Below, piece after piece: positions 1-8,940 of a DNA stretch of 64,000 bases. The notes under the pieces are model-generated. The model made no database searches, was not told the origin of the DNA, and was given only the letters and a program-made list of their open reading frames with translations. Every line of letters begins with the position of its first letter. The first letter of the stretch is position 1. The stretch lies in the NCBI RefSeq assembly GCF_900129465.1, contig NZ_FSRA01000001.1:1426001-1490000 (forward strand), given 5' to 3'. This stretch comes from Chitinophaga niabensis. GTDB taxonomy: Bacteria > Bacteroidota > Bacteroidia > Chitinophagales > Chitinophagaceae. The translations under genes were made by a program, and so were the position numbers.

Positions 1-64
1 TTTGGGTAAAGCCGCATCGGGCGATCAGCAGGCTGATCAGAAAGAGTAGAATTTTCTTTTTCAT
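1..64 (-). CDS. N-terminus of an exported protein (partial)
   Basis: An ATG on the minus strand at 64-62 opens a frame that runs off the left edge. The visible residues begin MKKKILLFLISLLIARCG, a basic start followed by a hydrophobic stretch, which is a typical Sec signal peptide. The Cys is preceded by Arg, so it is not a good lipobox. It is divergent from the caspase gene at 204, with 139 bases between them. Only 21 codons are present, so no function can be assigned. Confidence 0.6.
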   Translation of the reverse strand, partial: MKKKILLFLISLLIARCGFTQ

Positions 65-203
65 AACGGTAGATATTTGAAACAGGAAGAACTTCCCGCT
101 CAAATGTATCAAGTACCGTGTTCTGCACGGATGGAAGATATGGGGGTTTTGATGGATAATATTATTATAAATCCGTATCTTGATGTACAAACCACCCCAT
201 TAG

Positions 204-2609
204 ATGTCCCTGAGCCAATACTTCTCTGCATCGTATTTTTATGGAATAGCGATTAATGAGTACGATGAAGCTATGATCGCAGACCTGCGCACTCCTTTGT
301 ATGATGTACGAAGCATTAGCCGGCAATTAGAGCGCCCACACAACGGTTTTCAAAGTAATATCCTGGAAGGCAATGATACCACCGCAACCGGTATCAGGAA
401 CTTCCTGGAAGGAATGGTGAACACCGTCAACCAGAAAAACAACCGCCTCGTATTCTACTTTGCAGGCCATGGCAAAACACTCGAGAATGCAGATGGTTCT
501 GCTATGGGATATATTATTCCTAAAGAAGGCAGGGCAGACGACGCATCCACCTGGATCAGTATGGATCAGCTGCTGGAAACATTCTATAAAATAGAATGCC
601 GGCACGTGCTGATCATTTTAGACTGCTGTTTTGCCGGAAGCCTGGAATGGGCGGCTTTTAATACCCGGCACCTGAACACAGGCCCCAAAGAAATATACAG
701 GCAGCATTTTCAACTATACATACAAGACAAGGCCTGGCAGGTGATCACTTCCGCTGCCTTTGATCAAACTGCCCTTGACTATGGCTGGCGAAACCGGCAG
801 GAGACAAATAACTCTCCCTTTGCCAGTGCCCTCGTTTCTGCATTGGAAGGAGCTGCAGATCTGTTGCATAATGGATTGATCACTGCTTCCGGATTGATCG
901 TTTACCTGAGAGATGTAGTGGAGAGCCTGGCATTGGATAGGAATATCAAACATCGCCAGACCCCCAGGTTATTTACACTTAAGAACCATGATAAGGGTGA
1001 GTTCCTCTTCTTAAACCCCAACAGTAAATTATCCCTGCGGGATGCAAAAGAAGCTACACGGGAAAATAACCCCTTTAAAGGATTAGAGGCATACGGGGAA
1101 AAGGATAAGGATAAGTTCTATGGGCGGGAAAAGGTGATCTCCGCTATTCTGAACATTATTAAGGAACGGCAATCAAATATATTGATCGTAACAGGGGTTT
1201 CCGGTTCCGGCAAAACCTCCGTGATCAAAGCCGGTGTTAAACCAGCCCTTGAAAAAGAAGGCTGGACCTTCCTGGAAACCATCCGCCCGGGAGAATATCC
1301 CCTGGAGATGCTGAAAAAGCTGCTATTGCCTGACAGTACGATCAAAACCGTGATCTATGTGGATCAGCTCGAAGAGCTGGTTACCCAGGCCCGGAATAAA
1401 GAAGATGCGGAAACATTCCTGAACCAGTTATATGAACAGTATCTGCAGCATGAGAACGTTTTCCTGATCGCTACGCTGCGCTCAGATTTTCAACACCTGA
1501 TCAATAAAGGCAGGTTGGGAAAGCTATGGAAGGATAGCCTTTATAACATCCCCTGGATGAGCCGAGAAGAATTAAAGGATACCATTATGCGGCCTGCCAT
1601 TGACATGGCTTTTTTCTATGAACCACCGCAGTTGGTAGATACTATCATAGATGATGTATTACAGTATCCGGGAAGCCTTCCTATGTTATCCGTATTGCTG
1701 AGTGAGCTGTATATAAAGTCCATGGAGAATAATCGTGGCAGGCTGTTGGAGGCAGAGGATTATTACAATACTATTGGCGGCGTATCCGGTGCCTTGCACA
1801 GTAAATTAAAAGCCCTGCTCGGTGAACATAATGAAAATGAACAGGCGCTGAAACATATCCTGTTACGGATGGTGAACATAGAGGGAGATATCTACAGCAA
1901 AAAGAGCGTAACTGCGGCAGACCTTGTTTTTACGGATGAAACCCTGAACAGCGCTATAAAGGAACAGATTGATGTATTAAGGGAAGAACGGATCATTTAT
2001 TCCCTGAATGATAATGGAGCATGGGAGCCGGTGCATGATGCTGTGGTGAGATGGCGCTATATAAAACAATGGATAGAAGAAACAGGGATCGCCAGAATGG
2101 CCATGCAGAAAGAATTGGAAGATGATATACGGGTATACCTGGCCAACGGTAAAAGTAAAAATTACCTCTGGGACAGGAATGAGCAGTTGGGGGCTATGGT
2201 GAAAGAGCTGGATAAGGAAAACTCGCTGCTTAATAAGAAGGAAAAAGAATATGTAAGGATCAGTGAGGGCATCCGCACAAGGAAGAAAAGGATAGCGTGG
2301 ATGGCTGCGCTGGGTGCTATTGCCGCATTGGTTGTTGTGGTGATCTGGATCTCCATATTAAATGGTCGGGCTAATGATCAAAGGGACAGGGCCGAGCAGA
2401 GTTTGAAACAATACCAGATAGCCCGGTTCAGGGAAAATATACAGAATGGTAAGATCTACCAGGAAGCAGATGAAACAGACCTTGCAACGATTGAGTTTAA
2501 AAGTGCCTATGAGATATATAAACTATACCCAAATGATACGGCATTGCTTGCAGAAAGCAGGCAAAGCGATTTCACCGGCATCATCAAAACATTCAACCTG
2601 GATAAATGA
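204..2609 (+). CDS. Caspase (C14)-STAND ATPase with C-terminal membrane anchor
   Basis: 801 residues. The N-terminal caspase-like peptidase (about 10-270) shows the His motif FAGHG (His89) and the Cys motif LDCCFAG (Cys141/142, the second being the likely nucleophile). A STAND-type NTPase module follows: NPFKGLEAYGEKDKDKFYGR, Walker A GVSGSGKTS (331-339) and Walker B IYVDQLEE (Asp387). One membrane helix lies at about 697-718, leaving an 80-residue TPR-like tail that should be outside the cytoplasm. Known caspase-STAND proteins usually continue into WD40 repeats in the same chain. Here the chain stops and propellers appear in the next two genes. The stop overlaps the next start by 4 bases (ATGA), so the genes are co-transcribed. 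The family suggests regulated proteolysis in signalling, stress or defence; target and trigger are unknown. Confidence 0.88.
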   Translation: MSLSQYFSASYFYGIAINEYDEAMIADLRTPLYDVRSISRQLERPHNGFQSNILEGNDTTATGIRNFLEGMVNTVNQKNNRLVFYFAGHGKTLENADGSAMGYIIPKEGRADDASTWISMDQLLETFYKIECRHVLIILDCCFAGSLEWAAFNTRHLNTGPKEIYRQHFQLYIQDKAWQVITSAAFDQTALDYGWRNRQETNNSPFASALVSALEGAADLLHNGLITASGLIVYLRDVVESLALDRNIKHRQTPRLFTLKNHDKGEFLFLNPNSKLSLRDAKEATRENNPFKGLEAYGEKDKDKFYGREKVISAILNIIKERQSNILIVTGVSGSGKTSVIKAGVKPALEKEGWTFLETIRPGEYPLEMLKKLLLPDSTIKTVIYVDQLEELVTQARNKEDAETFLNQLYEQYLQHENVFLIATLRSDFQHLINKGRLGKLWKDSLYNIPWMSREELKDTIMRPAIDMAFFYEPPQLVDTIIDDVLQYPGSLPMLSVLLSELYIKSMENNRGRLLEAEDYYNTIGGVSGALHSKLKALLGEHNENEQALKHILLRMVNIEGDIYSKKSVTAADLVFTDETLNSAIKEQIDVLREERIIYSLNDNGAWEPVHDAVVRWRYIKQWIEETGIARMAMQKELEDDIRVYLANGKSKNYLWDRNEQLGAMVKELDKENSLLNKKEKEYVRISEGIRTRKKRIAWMAALGAIAALVVVVIWISILNGRANDQRDRAEQSLKQYQIARFRENIQNGKIYQEADETDLATIEFKSAYEIYKLYPNDTALLAESRQSDFTGIIKTFNLDK

Positions 2610-5233
2610 AATATAGAAGCGTACTTCTTTTAACCCTTTTAACCGGGTATGCTTTGGGTCAGTCAAAACCGGATTGCATCAGGATAAAGAATGCAGCAGC
2701 AGCTGCACTTGAAAAAGGTGCGCTGCGGGACGCCTTGGTTAAACTAAGGGCACTTAAAGTATGTGATCCTTCCTTAAATACCTTTGTAGATAACAAGATC
2801 ATAGAAGTATACGATAGCATACGCACGCAGAAGGAGAGGGCAGAAGAGGCGCAACGCAGAGCAGAAGATGCTTCGGAGGCAGAACGGAAAGCAAAAGAAG
2901 ATGCGAAGACTGCACAGCGTAAAGCGGAAGCTTCAGCAGTGTCCGAGAGGAAGGCGAGGGAAGAAGCAGAACGGCAAACAACAATAGCAGAAGGACGCCT
3001 GAAAACAATGGTTTCGCGGAAATTGGCCAGCACTGGCCTGGCGGTTCAAAGTGAAACAGATCCTGAATGGCATCTGAGTTTATTACTGGGCCTGGAAGCG
3101 ATGGGGCTTTCTTATTCATCGGAGGCGGACCATGTTATACGTAACGCAATGGATCACCTGCCGGCACTCATTAAGAAATTCCCCTGTGGAGTACCTGTTT
3201 CCGATATGATACTAAGTCCGGACGGCAAACATTTTGTTGCGATCAATGATAAACTTACGCAGGTTTGGCAGGTGAAAACAGGCAGGGCGGTATTTAAAAT
3301 GCCCGGTAATGCGGGCAAGTCTGCTCTTTTCACAGCAGATGGGAGTAAGCTGATCCTGGCCTCTGAGGACTATAAGGCCTTTATAATAAAATTGCCGGAG
3401 GGTAAACTGATCGATTCCCTGGTGCATAAGCAAAAAGAAGTGGAATTGCTGGCAGTAAGTGAGGACCAACGTTTTCTTGCAACACTGGATCATGATATTG
3501 AAAATGGGTTTATGCAGGGTGCTGGCGAAGTAATGATATGGGACCTTCATTCCCGGAAGATCATTCATCGTTTTTCTCCCGGGAATACACTTGGCAGCAG
3601 TCATGGCAAAGGCTGTTTCACACGTGTAGCGGATAAGCTGGTATTTCTTGCAGCAAATCTGGAGGCCTGGGAGATCGATGCCGGAAAAACAAAAGCAGCA
3701 GAAACATTCGCAGGATACCTGACGAATGATGGGAAATATATACTGAGACTTCTGCAGGAGAATAAGGGATTTACCCTGCATCGTTTTTCTGACGACAAAC
3801 TTCTTTTAAAGGGAGATAAAGAAGTAAGGGATTTTAAGACATCAAAAGGCGGAAGATATTTAATCATCTCCAATCAACAATATTTCCAGGTCTGGGATGT
3901 TGCAGACCGAAGAATGTTGTATGAATGGATTGGCAGTAGTTCGATGAGCGCAGATGATGTTGTGTTTTCGGATAATGAAAGATATTTTTCATTCACGAAT
4001 TCCACATCAGTATGGAACACTTCCTCCGGAAAAGAGATTGTTAAAACATTCTGGTCGGAGGCTACTAAAACTGTTCAGGTGGGAAGCGATGGAGCCCAGT
4101 CTACAGTACCTATACATGAGCTGGAATGGAGCGACCCTGCATATTGTGTGGGATTTTCTCCAATGGGAGATACATTGTATACAAAAACACGAAGCGGCGA
4201 TCTTCATCTTTGGCAGATAACACCAGGCGGCGCCATAGCCATTGCCACCACACCCATGGCAGTCACAGATCTTTATTCAGCAGCAGATAATACACAATAT
4301 ATCTCTGATTACCAGGGTGTATATAAATGGGATAAGAGTGGGCGTTTAGATACACTTCGCCATATCAGGAGATTTGTATACGCTTTAGCTGTGAATGAGA
4401 AAGCCGGGCTTTTGGCCTTTGGTGGAAATTCAGAAGTGATAACCCCGGAAAAGATAGGTGTCAGGACCATAAATCTCGCAAACAGAGATACAGGTTTTAT
4501 TCCGCTGATGGCTACCGTAAGTACAATAGACCTTGATCAGGCAGGGAAACTGGCCTTGGTAGGTACAGCTACCACTATGATGAATAACGAAGAAAGGGGA
4601 TTGTGGATCATTGATCTTGAGAGTAAGGCTAAGAAAAGGATAGACAGTTCAGAGCTGACCTATTACAAAGCTTTTTTCTGGAAATCACGGAATAAAGTAT
4701 TATTCGCAGGAGGGTTTAATATCCAGTTAAAAGATCTGGAAAAAGATACCGTCATCTTCAATGAATTATACAGTAATACAAAGGCAATGTCAGTCGATAA
4801 GGATTTTAAACGTATTGCCCTGGGTACCAAAGAACGGGTTTCTGTATACACAATGGATAAAGATGATAAGCCCTCATCACCTGTTACAAGGCATTTTAGC
4901 GGAGATATAGTTTCAACGGATTTTTCAGCTTCAGGTGAATATTTATTGATCGGACTGCAATTGAAGGATTATTATAAAGGAGCGCTGGTGATCTGGAATT
5001 TGAAGGATAATAGTATTGCATTGCAGATCACAACGGCCAAATTAGATAAAGCTGTTTTTAACCGTGCTAATAATGATCTCATTATTGCGGCTGAAGGGCA
5101 GCATATAAAAGTTTATGAATGGAAGGAAGCTGCTTTGCTAAAGAAAGCAGCCCCCATGGTCTTGCGGCCATTGACAAAAGAAGAATGGGATGCTTATGTG
5201 GGAAACGAATTCCCGTTTCATATGAAAAAGTAA
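2606..5233 (+). CDS. Exported WD40-like beta-propeller protein, partner of the caspase-STAND
   Basis: 875 residues. It starts with a signal peptide (MKYRSVLLLTLLTGYALG, then Q). Next comes a short helical segment ending LRALKVCDPS, then an Ala/Glu/Arg-rich coiled coil (about 70-130). A linker LASTGLAVQSETDPEWHLSL follows, of the kind that precedes the propeller in fused STAND-WD40 proteins. The rest is WD40-like blades, for example GEVMIWDLHSRKI and YFQVWDVADRRM. No catalytic motif is seen. The start overlaps the stop of the caspase gene. The coiled coil plus linker look like the missing C-terminal half of that protein, now with its own export signal. Inference: periplasmic sensor or scaffold meeting the partner's extracytoplasmic tail. 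Confidence 0.75.
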   Translation: MKYRSVLLLTLLTGYALGQSKPDCIRIKNAAAAALEKGALRDALVKLRALKVCDPSLNTFVDNKIIEVYDSIRTQKERAEEAQRRAEDASEAERKAKEDAKTAQRKAEASAVSERKAREEAERQTTIAEGRLKTMVSRKLASTGLAVQSETDPEWHLSLLLGLEAMGLSYSSEADHVIRNAMDHLPALIKKFPCGVPVSDMILSPDGKHFVAINDKLTQVWQVKTGRAVFKMPGNAGKSALFTADGSKLILASEDYKAFIIKLPEGKLIDSLVHKQKEVELLAVSEDQRFLATLDHDIENGFMQGAGEVMIWDLHSRKIIHRFSPGNTLGSSHGKGCFTRVADKLVFLAANLEAWEIDAGKTKAAETFAGYLTNDGKYILRLLQENKGFTLHRFSDDKLLLKGDKEVRDFKTSKGGRYLIISNQQYFQVWDVADRRMLYEWIGSSSMSADDVVFSDNERYFSFTNSTSVWNTSSGKEIVKTFWSEATKTVQVGSDGAQSTVPIHELEWSDPAYCVGFSPMGDTLYTKTRSGDLHLWQITPGGAIAIATTPMAVTDLYSAADNTQYISDYQGVYKWDKSGRLDTLRHIRRFVYALAVNEKAGLLAFGGNSEVITPEKIGVRTINLANRDTGFIPLMATVSTIDLDQAGKLALVGTATTMMNNEERGLWIIDLESKAKKRIDSSELTYYKAFFWKSRNKVLFAGGFNIQLKDLEKDTVIFNELYSNTKAMSVDKDFKRIALGTKERVSVYTMDKDDKPSSPVTRHFSGDIVSTDFSASGEYLLIGLQLKDYYKGALVIWNLKDNSIALQITTAKLDKAVFNRANNDLIIAAEGQHIKVYEWKEAALLKKAAPMVLRPLTKEEWDAYVGNEFPFHMKK

Positions 5234-5235
5234 AA

Positions 5236-7656
5236 ATGCCGAAACTGCTCTTTTTGCTAATACTCCTTTTCCCCCTGTGTGCCTATGCGCAAACGGGGAA
5301 GGAATGCCAGGCTATTATGCAAAAAGCAGATGCCGCGATACTCAGGCAGGATTATACTTTGGCGCTTACAAAACTCCGGGCCTACAAAGTATGTGATCCA
5401 TCCAAAGTTACACAGGCCGATGATAAGATTGCCTATGTGTTCAACAAAATTAAGGAGCAGCGCGATCGTGCCGGGATAGCCAGGGATGAGGCTGTGAAAC
5501 AAACAGGAATAGCCCGTGTTCAAAAAGCAAGAGCGGAAGCGGCACAAAAGAACGCGGAGCGTCAGACTCATTTGGCACAGTTATCTGCTATGACCGCTAA
5601 TGTATCCTTGCTTAGTAATGATAATCCTACACTGGCTTTCAGGTTATCCTGCCTGGCTTATGAAAGCAATCCTTCCCTGGAAAATGCAGAAATATTAAAC
5701 AGGATCGTCAGCGACACTACTAACGTAATGTTTCATTCTAAGATCAATAATTTCTTAATGAGTTTTGTTTACGACGATAGGAGGAGCATTTTGTATGGAA
5801 GTAATAGCATGTATATATTTGAATATGATGCTAACGGGAATCAGATCAGGGCTTTTCCATTGCCGGGAAGCCCGGTATCCACGGCATCCTGTTCTGCCTA
5901 CACTGTTGCATTGAAACAAAATTCAATTTCCCTGTACAGGCATGCAGATTATGCAGAAAAAGAGATCGCCCGGCCTGCTCAAGGGAGTACGGCAGTACGT
6001 TGGTCCCGGGATGGTGCTTATATATTGCTTTCGGGAGGAAGTGAAATTCATATTCTGGATACGCTGTTGAATGAAGTATATAAACTCTCCACGGGGTTTA
6101 TGATAACTTTCGATGTGAGTCCGGGAATGAATGCCGTTGCGGTGAGCAATGGAAGTGAAGTACTGCTCTATGATCCGGCAGAACCGCTTTCTATAGATAC
6201 GATCCCGGAACCAAACGTGAATTGCCTGGCTTTCTCCGGCGATGGCAGAAAACTATACACCAGCAAAGGCATAGATAAAAAGATAAAAATATGGGATAGC
6301 GGGAGCGAAGAACCGTTCGTGTTTGAAGGGCACACGGGAAGGGTACTGTCCATGAACCTTAGAGCTGTTCCTGCTGAAAAAGATACCATCCTTTCCATAT
6401 CGGACGATGGCGCCAGTATTTTATGGACGGAAGAGGGCCAGATCATCAGGTCTCTTAAGAACAAAGCAGACCGTACAATAGAAGCTGTTCTTTCCACTGA
6501 AGGGAAACGGGCCGTAACGAAAACTGAAAAAGGGTTGAATACCTGGGAGTTTCAGAGAAACCCCTTTGGTATTGTTTCAACGCTTTACCCCAATAGGAAC
6601 GTTACGGACTATATAAAGGGCATGGTAGTTCTGCCGGGAGACAGCAATGTATTTAGCATTATTACACCAGATACTCTAAGAAGGCTATCACTTCCTCCAC
6701 CGGATGCCTTGTTCGATGTTTCGATCATAGATGGGAAAGACCTGTTCCTCTTAATGGGCACAAATGACATTTCGCTTTTGAATATTAAGACCGGGGAAAG
6801 GAAAATATTGTTGGATGGTGAATACAGATGGGCAAACACCCTCATAAATACAAATGGAAAGATATTGTGCTGGAAGGATAGTACACTCTTTTATTTCAAT
6901 AAAGTTGGTGCATTGATCAAAAAGGAAAAATTTCCCTACTTTATTCAGAATATAGGTATGCCACCGGGTAAGGATGAGGTGCTTGAAATATATTATGATG
7001 AAGCAAGACTGACCAATATCCTGACCGGAGAGATAAAAGGTAAATGGAGAAAAGATAATTTAAGAGGTTTGTATTTAAAAGGCTTGCAGTATTCTCCATC
7101 AGGAGACTATATTGTAGGGTGGACGAGCAGGAATGCCTTTTTATTTGACACAGCCTGGCATCAGTTAAGAACATACGAACACGGCAATATAACCAGGGTC
7201 AAATTCTCAGAAACAGGAGACAGTCTGTACTTTTTAGGCATGGGAGTTGAAACCCGCTATACACTGGAAGGATTGAAAAGGTCAAAAGATATTTATGATC
7301 TCACGATTGCAGATAAGATCAGGTATAATGTTCCTGGTTTTATAAAAGAAATAGTGGCCAGGGGAGATTGGACGGAGTTTGAAGCATGTGTCAGTTATTT
7401 TACAACGGATTACTTTACTTCTGTTAATGAAGCAAATATCGAACAACTCAATTACCTGGAATCTCAATCTCATCGATTCTTCAGAAAAAGTAGTAGTTAT
7501 TATTATATGCTGGATACCAGGATCAGTTATATAAATTCATATATTCAATTTACCGAAACACACAACTTCAAATCCCTGAAAAAAGTACTACAGAAAATAG
7601 CAGGTAATCTTACTAAAGAAAAGAAAATGCTCTCTACACACTATGGCAAAAAATAA
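5236..7656 (+). CDS. Second exported beta-propeller-like protein, paralogue of the preceding gene
   Basis: 806 residues from the ATG at 5236, two bases after the preceding stop. An in-frame start at 5119 lies inside the preceding gene and would bury the signal peptide (MPKLLFLLILLFPLCAYA, then Q), so it was not used. The N-terminal segment parallels the preceding protein: a cysteine, paired helices, then LRAYKVCDPSK against LRALKVCDPS. A shorter coiled coil and degenerate WD40-like repeats follow (for example KIKIWDSGSEEPFVF). The C-terminal 130 residues are helical and unrecognised. No enzyme motif. It is the last gene of the three-gene operon. The two propellers probably arose by duplication and now have rather different blades. 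Confidence 0.72.
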   Translation: MPKLLFLLILLFPLCAYAQTGKECQAIMQKADAAILRQDYTLALTKLRAYKVCDPSKVTQADDKIAYVFNKIKEQRDRAGIARDEAVKQTGIARVQKARAEAAQKNAERQTHLAQLSAMTANVSLLSNDNPTLAFRLSCLAYESNPSLENAEILNRIVSDTTNVMFHSKINNFLMSFVYDDRRSILYGSNSMYIFEYDANGNQIRAFPLPGSPVSTASCSAYTVALKQNSISLYRHADYAEKEIARPAQGSTAVRWSRDGAYILLSGGSEIHILDTLLNEVYKLSTGFMITFDVSPGMNAVAVSNGSEVLLYDPAEPLSIDTIPEPNVNCLAFSGDGRKLYTSKGIDKKIKIWDSGSEEPFVFEGHTGRVLSMNLRAVPAEKDTILSISDDGASILWTEEGQIIRSLKNKADRTIEAVLSTEGKRAVTKTEKGLNTWEFQRNPFGIVSTLYPNRNVTDYIKGMVVLPGDSNVFSIITPDTLRRLSLPPPDALFDVSIIDGKDLFLLMGTNDISLLNIKTGERKILLDGEYRWANTLINTNGKILCWKDSTLFYFNKVGALIKKEKFPYFIQNIGMPPGKDEVLEIYYDEARLTNILTGEIKGKWRKDNLRGLYLKGLQYSPSGDYIVGWTSRNAFLFDTAWHQLRTYEHGNITRVKFSETGDSLYFLGMGVETRYTLEGLKRSKDIYDLTIADKIRYNVPGFIKEIVARGDWTEFEACVSYFTTDYFTSVNEANIEQLNYLESQSHRFFRKSSSYYYMLDTRISYINSYIQFTETHNFKSLKKVLQKIAGNLTKEKKMLSTHYGKK

Positions 7657-7719
7657 ACATCACTGTTATGAATAAAGTTTCCATCCCTAATTTCCATTAA
7701 ACTTAATAATCTCTTAGCA

Positions 7720-7748
7720 TTGCAATATCCCCATGCCCCCTACCTTTA
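7720..7748 (+). promoter_or_regulatory. Candidate Bacteroidota-type promoter
   Basis: TTG at 7720-7722 and TACCTTTA at 7741-7748 are separated by 18 bases. This matches the -33 TTG and -7 TAnnTTTG pattern of Bacteroidota with one mismatch in the -7 box. It would start transcription a few bases before the ATG at 7761. Pattern match only. Confidence 0.4.
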
Positions 7749-7760
7749 CATAAAAAGACA

Positions 7761-8006
7761 ATGCAGCGGAAATTAGGCACAATCACCACCCCCGAAAACT
7801 TCAACGAGATCATCGACCTCCTCGACCGGAAAGGACTCCCCATGCCGCGCCCCGAAATAGCCAACTGGGTGCAGGAAGTATTCGAGGTGAAAGAAGACAA
7901 TATGCTGGAACGCGTATTCGCCTCTATAGATAACATGCATAATACAATCACCCTGGACGATGACAACGAATACACAGACGACGCAGACGATCTCCGCATG
8001 AAGTAA
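7761..8006 (+). CDS. Small acidic hypothetical protein
   Basis: 81 residues, starting MQRKLGTITTPENFNEIIDLL and ending in a strongly acidic tail rich in Asp and Glu. There is no signal peptide, membrane segment or recognised motif. A plausible TTG/TACCTTTA promoter sits directly upstream, and codon use is C-rich at third positions as in nearby genes. The antisense frame over the same bases is a shadow. It is not recognised; it could be a small cytoplasmic regulatory or adaptor protein, but nothing shows this. Confidence 0.6.
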   Translation: MQRKLGTITTPENFNEIIDLLDRKGLPMPRPEIANWVQEVFEVKEDNMLERVFASIDNMHNTITLDDDNEYTDDADDLRMK

Positions 8007-8073
8007 AAATTCCTCTAATATATAGATATAATCTATTCATCATGTGTCCGTGGCTTTTTCGTAAATTGAGAAC

Positions 8074-8739
8074 ATGCCTTTGCAGACACACATATTCACT
8101 TACACAGGAAAGTTCGGCGATACCATCGGTTATAAGCTGAATGGAAAGCATTTCCTCAAAGCCCTGCCGGCTAAAGTTCGCCGTACTCCAACCAGTTGCC
8201 TGGCGGCAAAGGACTTCGGCAGAGCCAGCAGGCAGGCTAAGATCATCCGCCACGCCCTGCCCAACCTCCCCAATGACTATACCTGCACTAACCGCCTCAA
8301 TAAAGTAATGATCGAAGTGGTCAATGCGGATAATACACGGGCTAAAGGCTACAAACACGTTCTTCCAGCTAACCTTACCAAACTCAAAGGTTTTCACTTC
8401 AACAGGAGTAAAAGCATCAGCACACCATATGCCATCGATAAGGATGAACAGGGCAATATCCGTGTCAAAACAGAACCAGGCATAAAAGCCTTTGCCCTCA
8501 CCATGAATGGCGAGCTCAAAACCGCGGAAGAAGGGATCATTCCCAACAGCACCATATTGGAACCGACACTTATTATACTGCAGCAAGGAGAGGCCATGGA
8601 TATCATAGATGTACTATTCCCCCAATGCTACGTTGTAAAGGAACCTAAGTTCAAAAGAACCTGGACGCTCTCCCCGCATCATAGGTATTCCTTCCGCATC
8701 CCACGATACCAGTCCAAAAGCTCCCCACCAACCCGGTGA
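8074..8739 (+). CDS. Conserved-looking hypothetical protein
   Basis: 221 residues, cytoplasmic by appearance. The N-terminus has a Gly-rich pattern, GKFGDTIGYKLNGKHF, followed by a basic stretch (PAKVRRTP). This recalls a class of Bacteroidota hypothetical proteins with GK.GN..GY...G and R..P.K near the N-terminus. The C-terminal half looks beta-rich, and the tail is basic and Pro/Ser-rich. No catalytic motif is visible. It lies between the small acidic gene and the convergent HlyD gene and has no evident link to either. Confidence 0.6.
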   Translation: MPLQTHIFTYTGKFGDTIGYKLNGKHFLKALPAKVRRTPTSCLAAKDFGRASRQAKIIRHALPNLPNDYTCTNRLNKVMIEVVNADNTRAKGYKHVLPANLTKLKGFHFNRSKSISTPYAIDKDEQGNIRVKTEPGIKAFALTMNGELKTAEEGIIPNSTILEPTLIILQQGEAMDIIDVLFPQCYVVKEPKFKRTWTLSPHHRYSFRIPRYQSKSSPPTR

Positions 8740-8940
8740 TTTTACGGGTGCAAAGATCTGAGGAGAACTATAGTTCCCTTAGCGCAAGCTCTGCCCGGCC
8801 GGCAGGGAATTTTACAGGAAAACACGCCAACAGCCCGGCCAGGCACTCCCTCCCTTAAAAAAGAACAAAAAAAGGAACTCCACCACTGGTATAAGGATCC
8901 CTTAAGGAGCCTATACCTATCCCCTAAGGAACAGAAGATA

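Noticed and set aside
2659..3119. Long antisense open frames opposite the propeller coiled coil
   Set aside because: They are shadows caused by the biased Ala/Glu/Arg codons of the sense gene.
204..7656. Antiviral STAND (Avs-type) defence system
   Set aside because: The caspase and STAND parts would fit, but the sensor-like parts carry signal peptides and the ATPase has a membrane anchor; no other defence genes are nearby. Left as an unassigned signalling system.
8740..8940. Possible repeat or RNA gene in the gap between the hypothetical gene and HlyD
   Set aside because: Short palindromic bits (CCTTAAGG, GGATCC) occur, but no stable fold, tRNA-like shape or coding frame was found.
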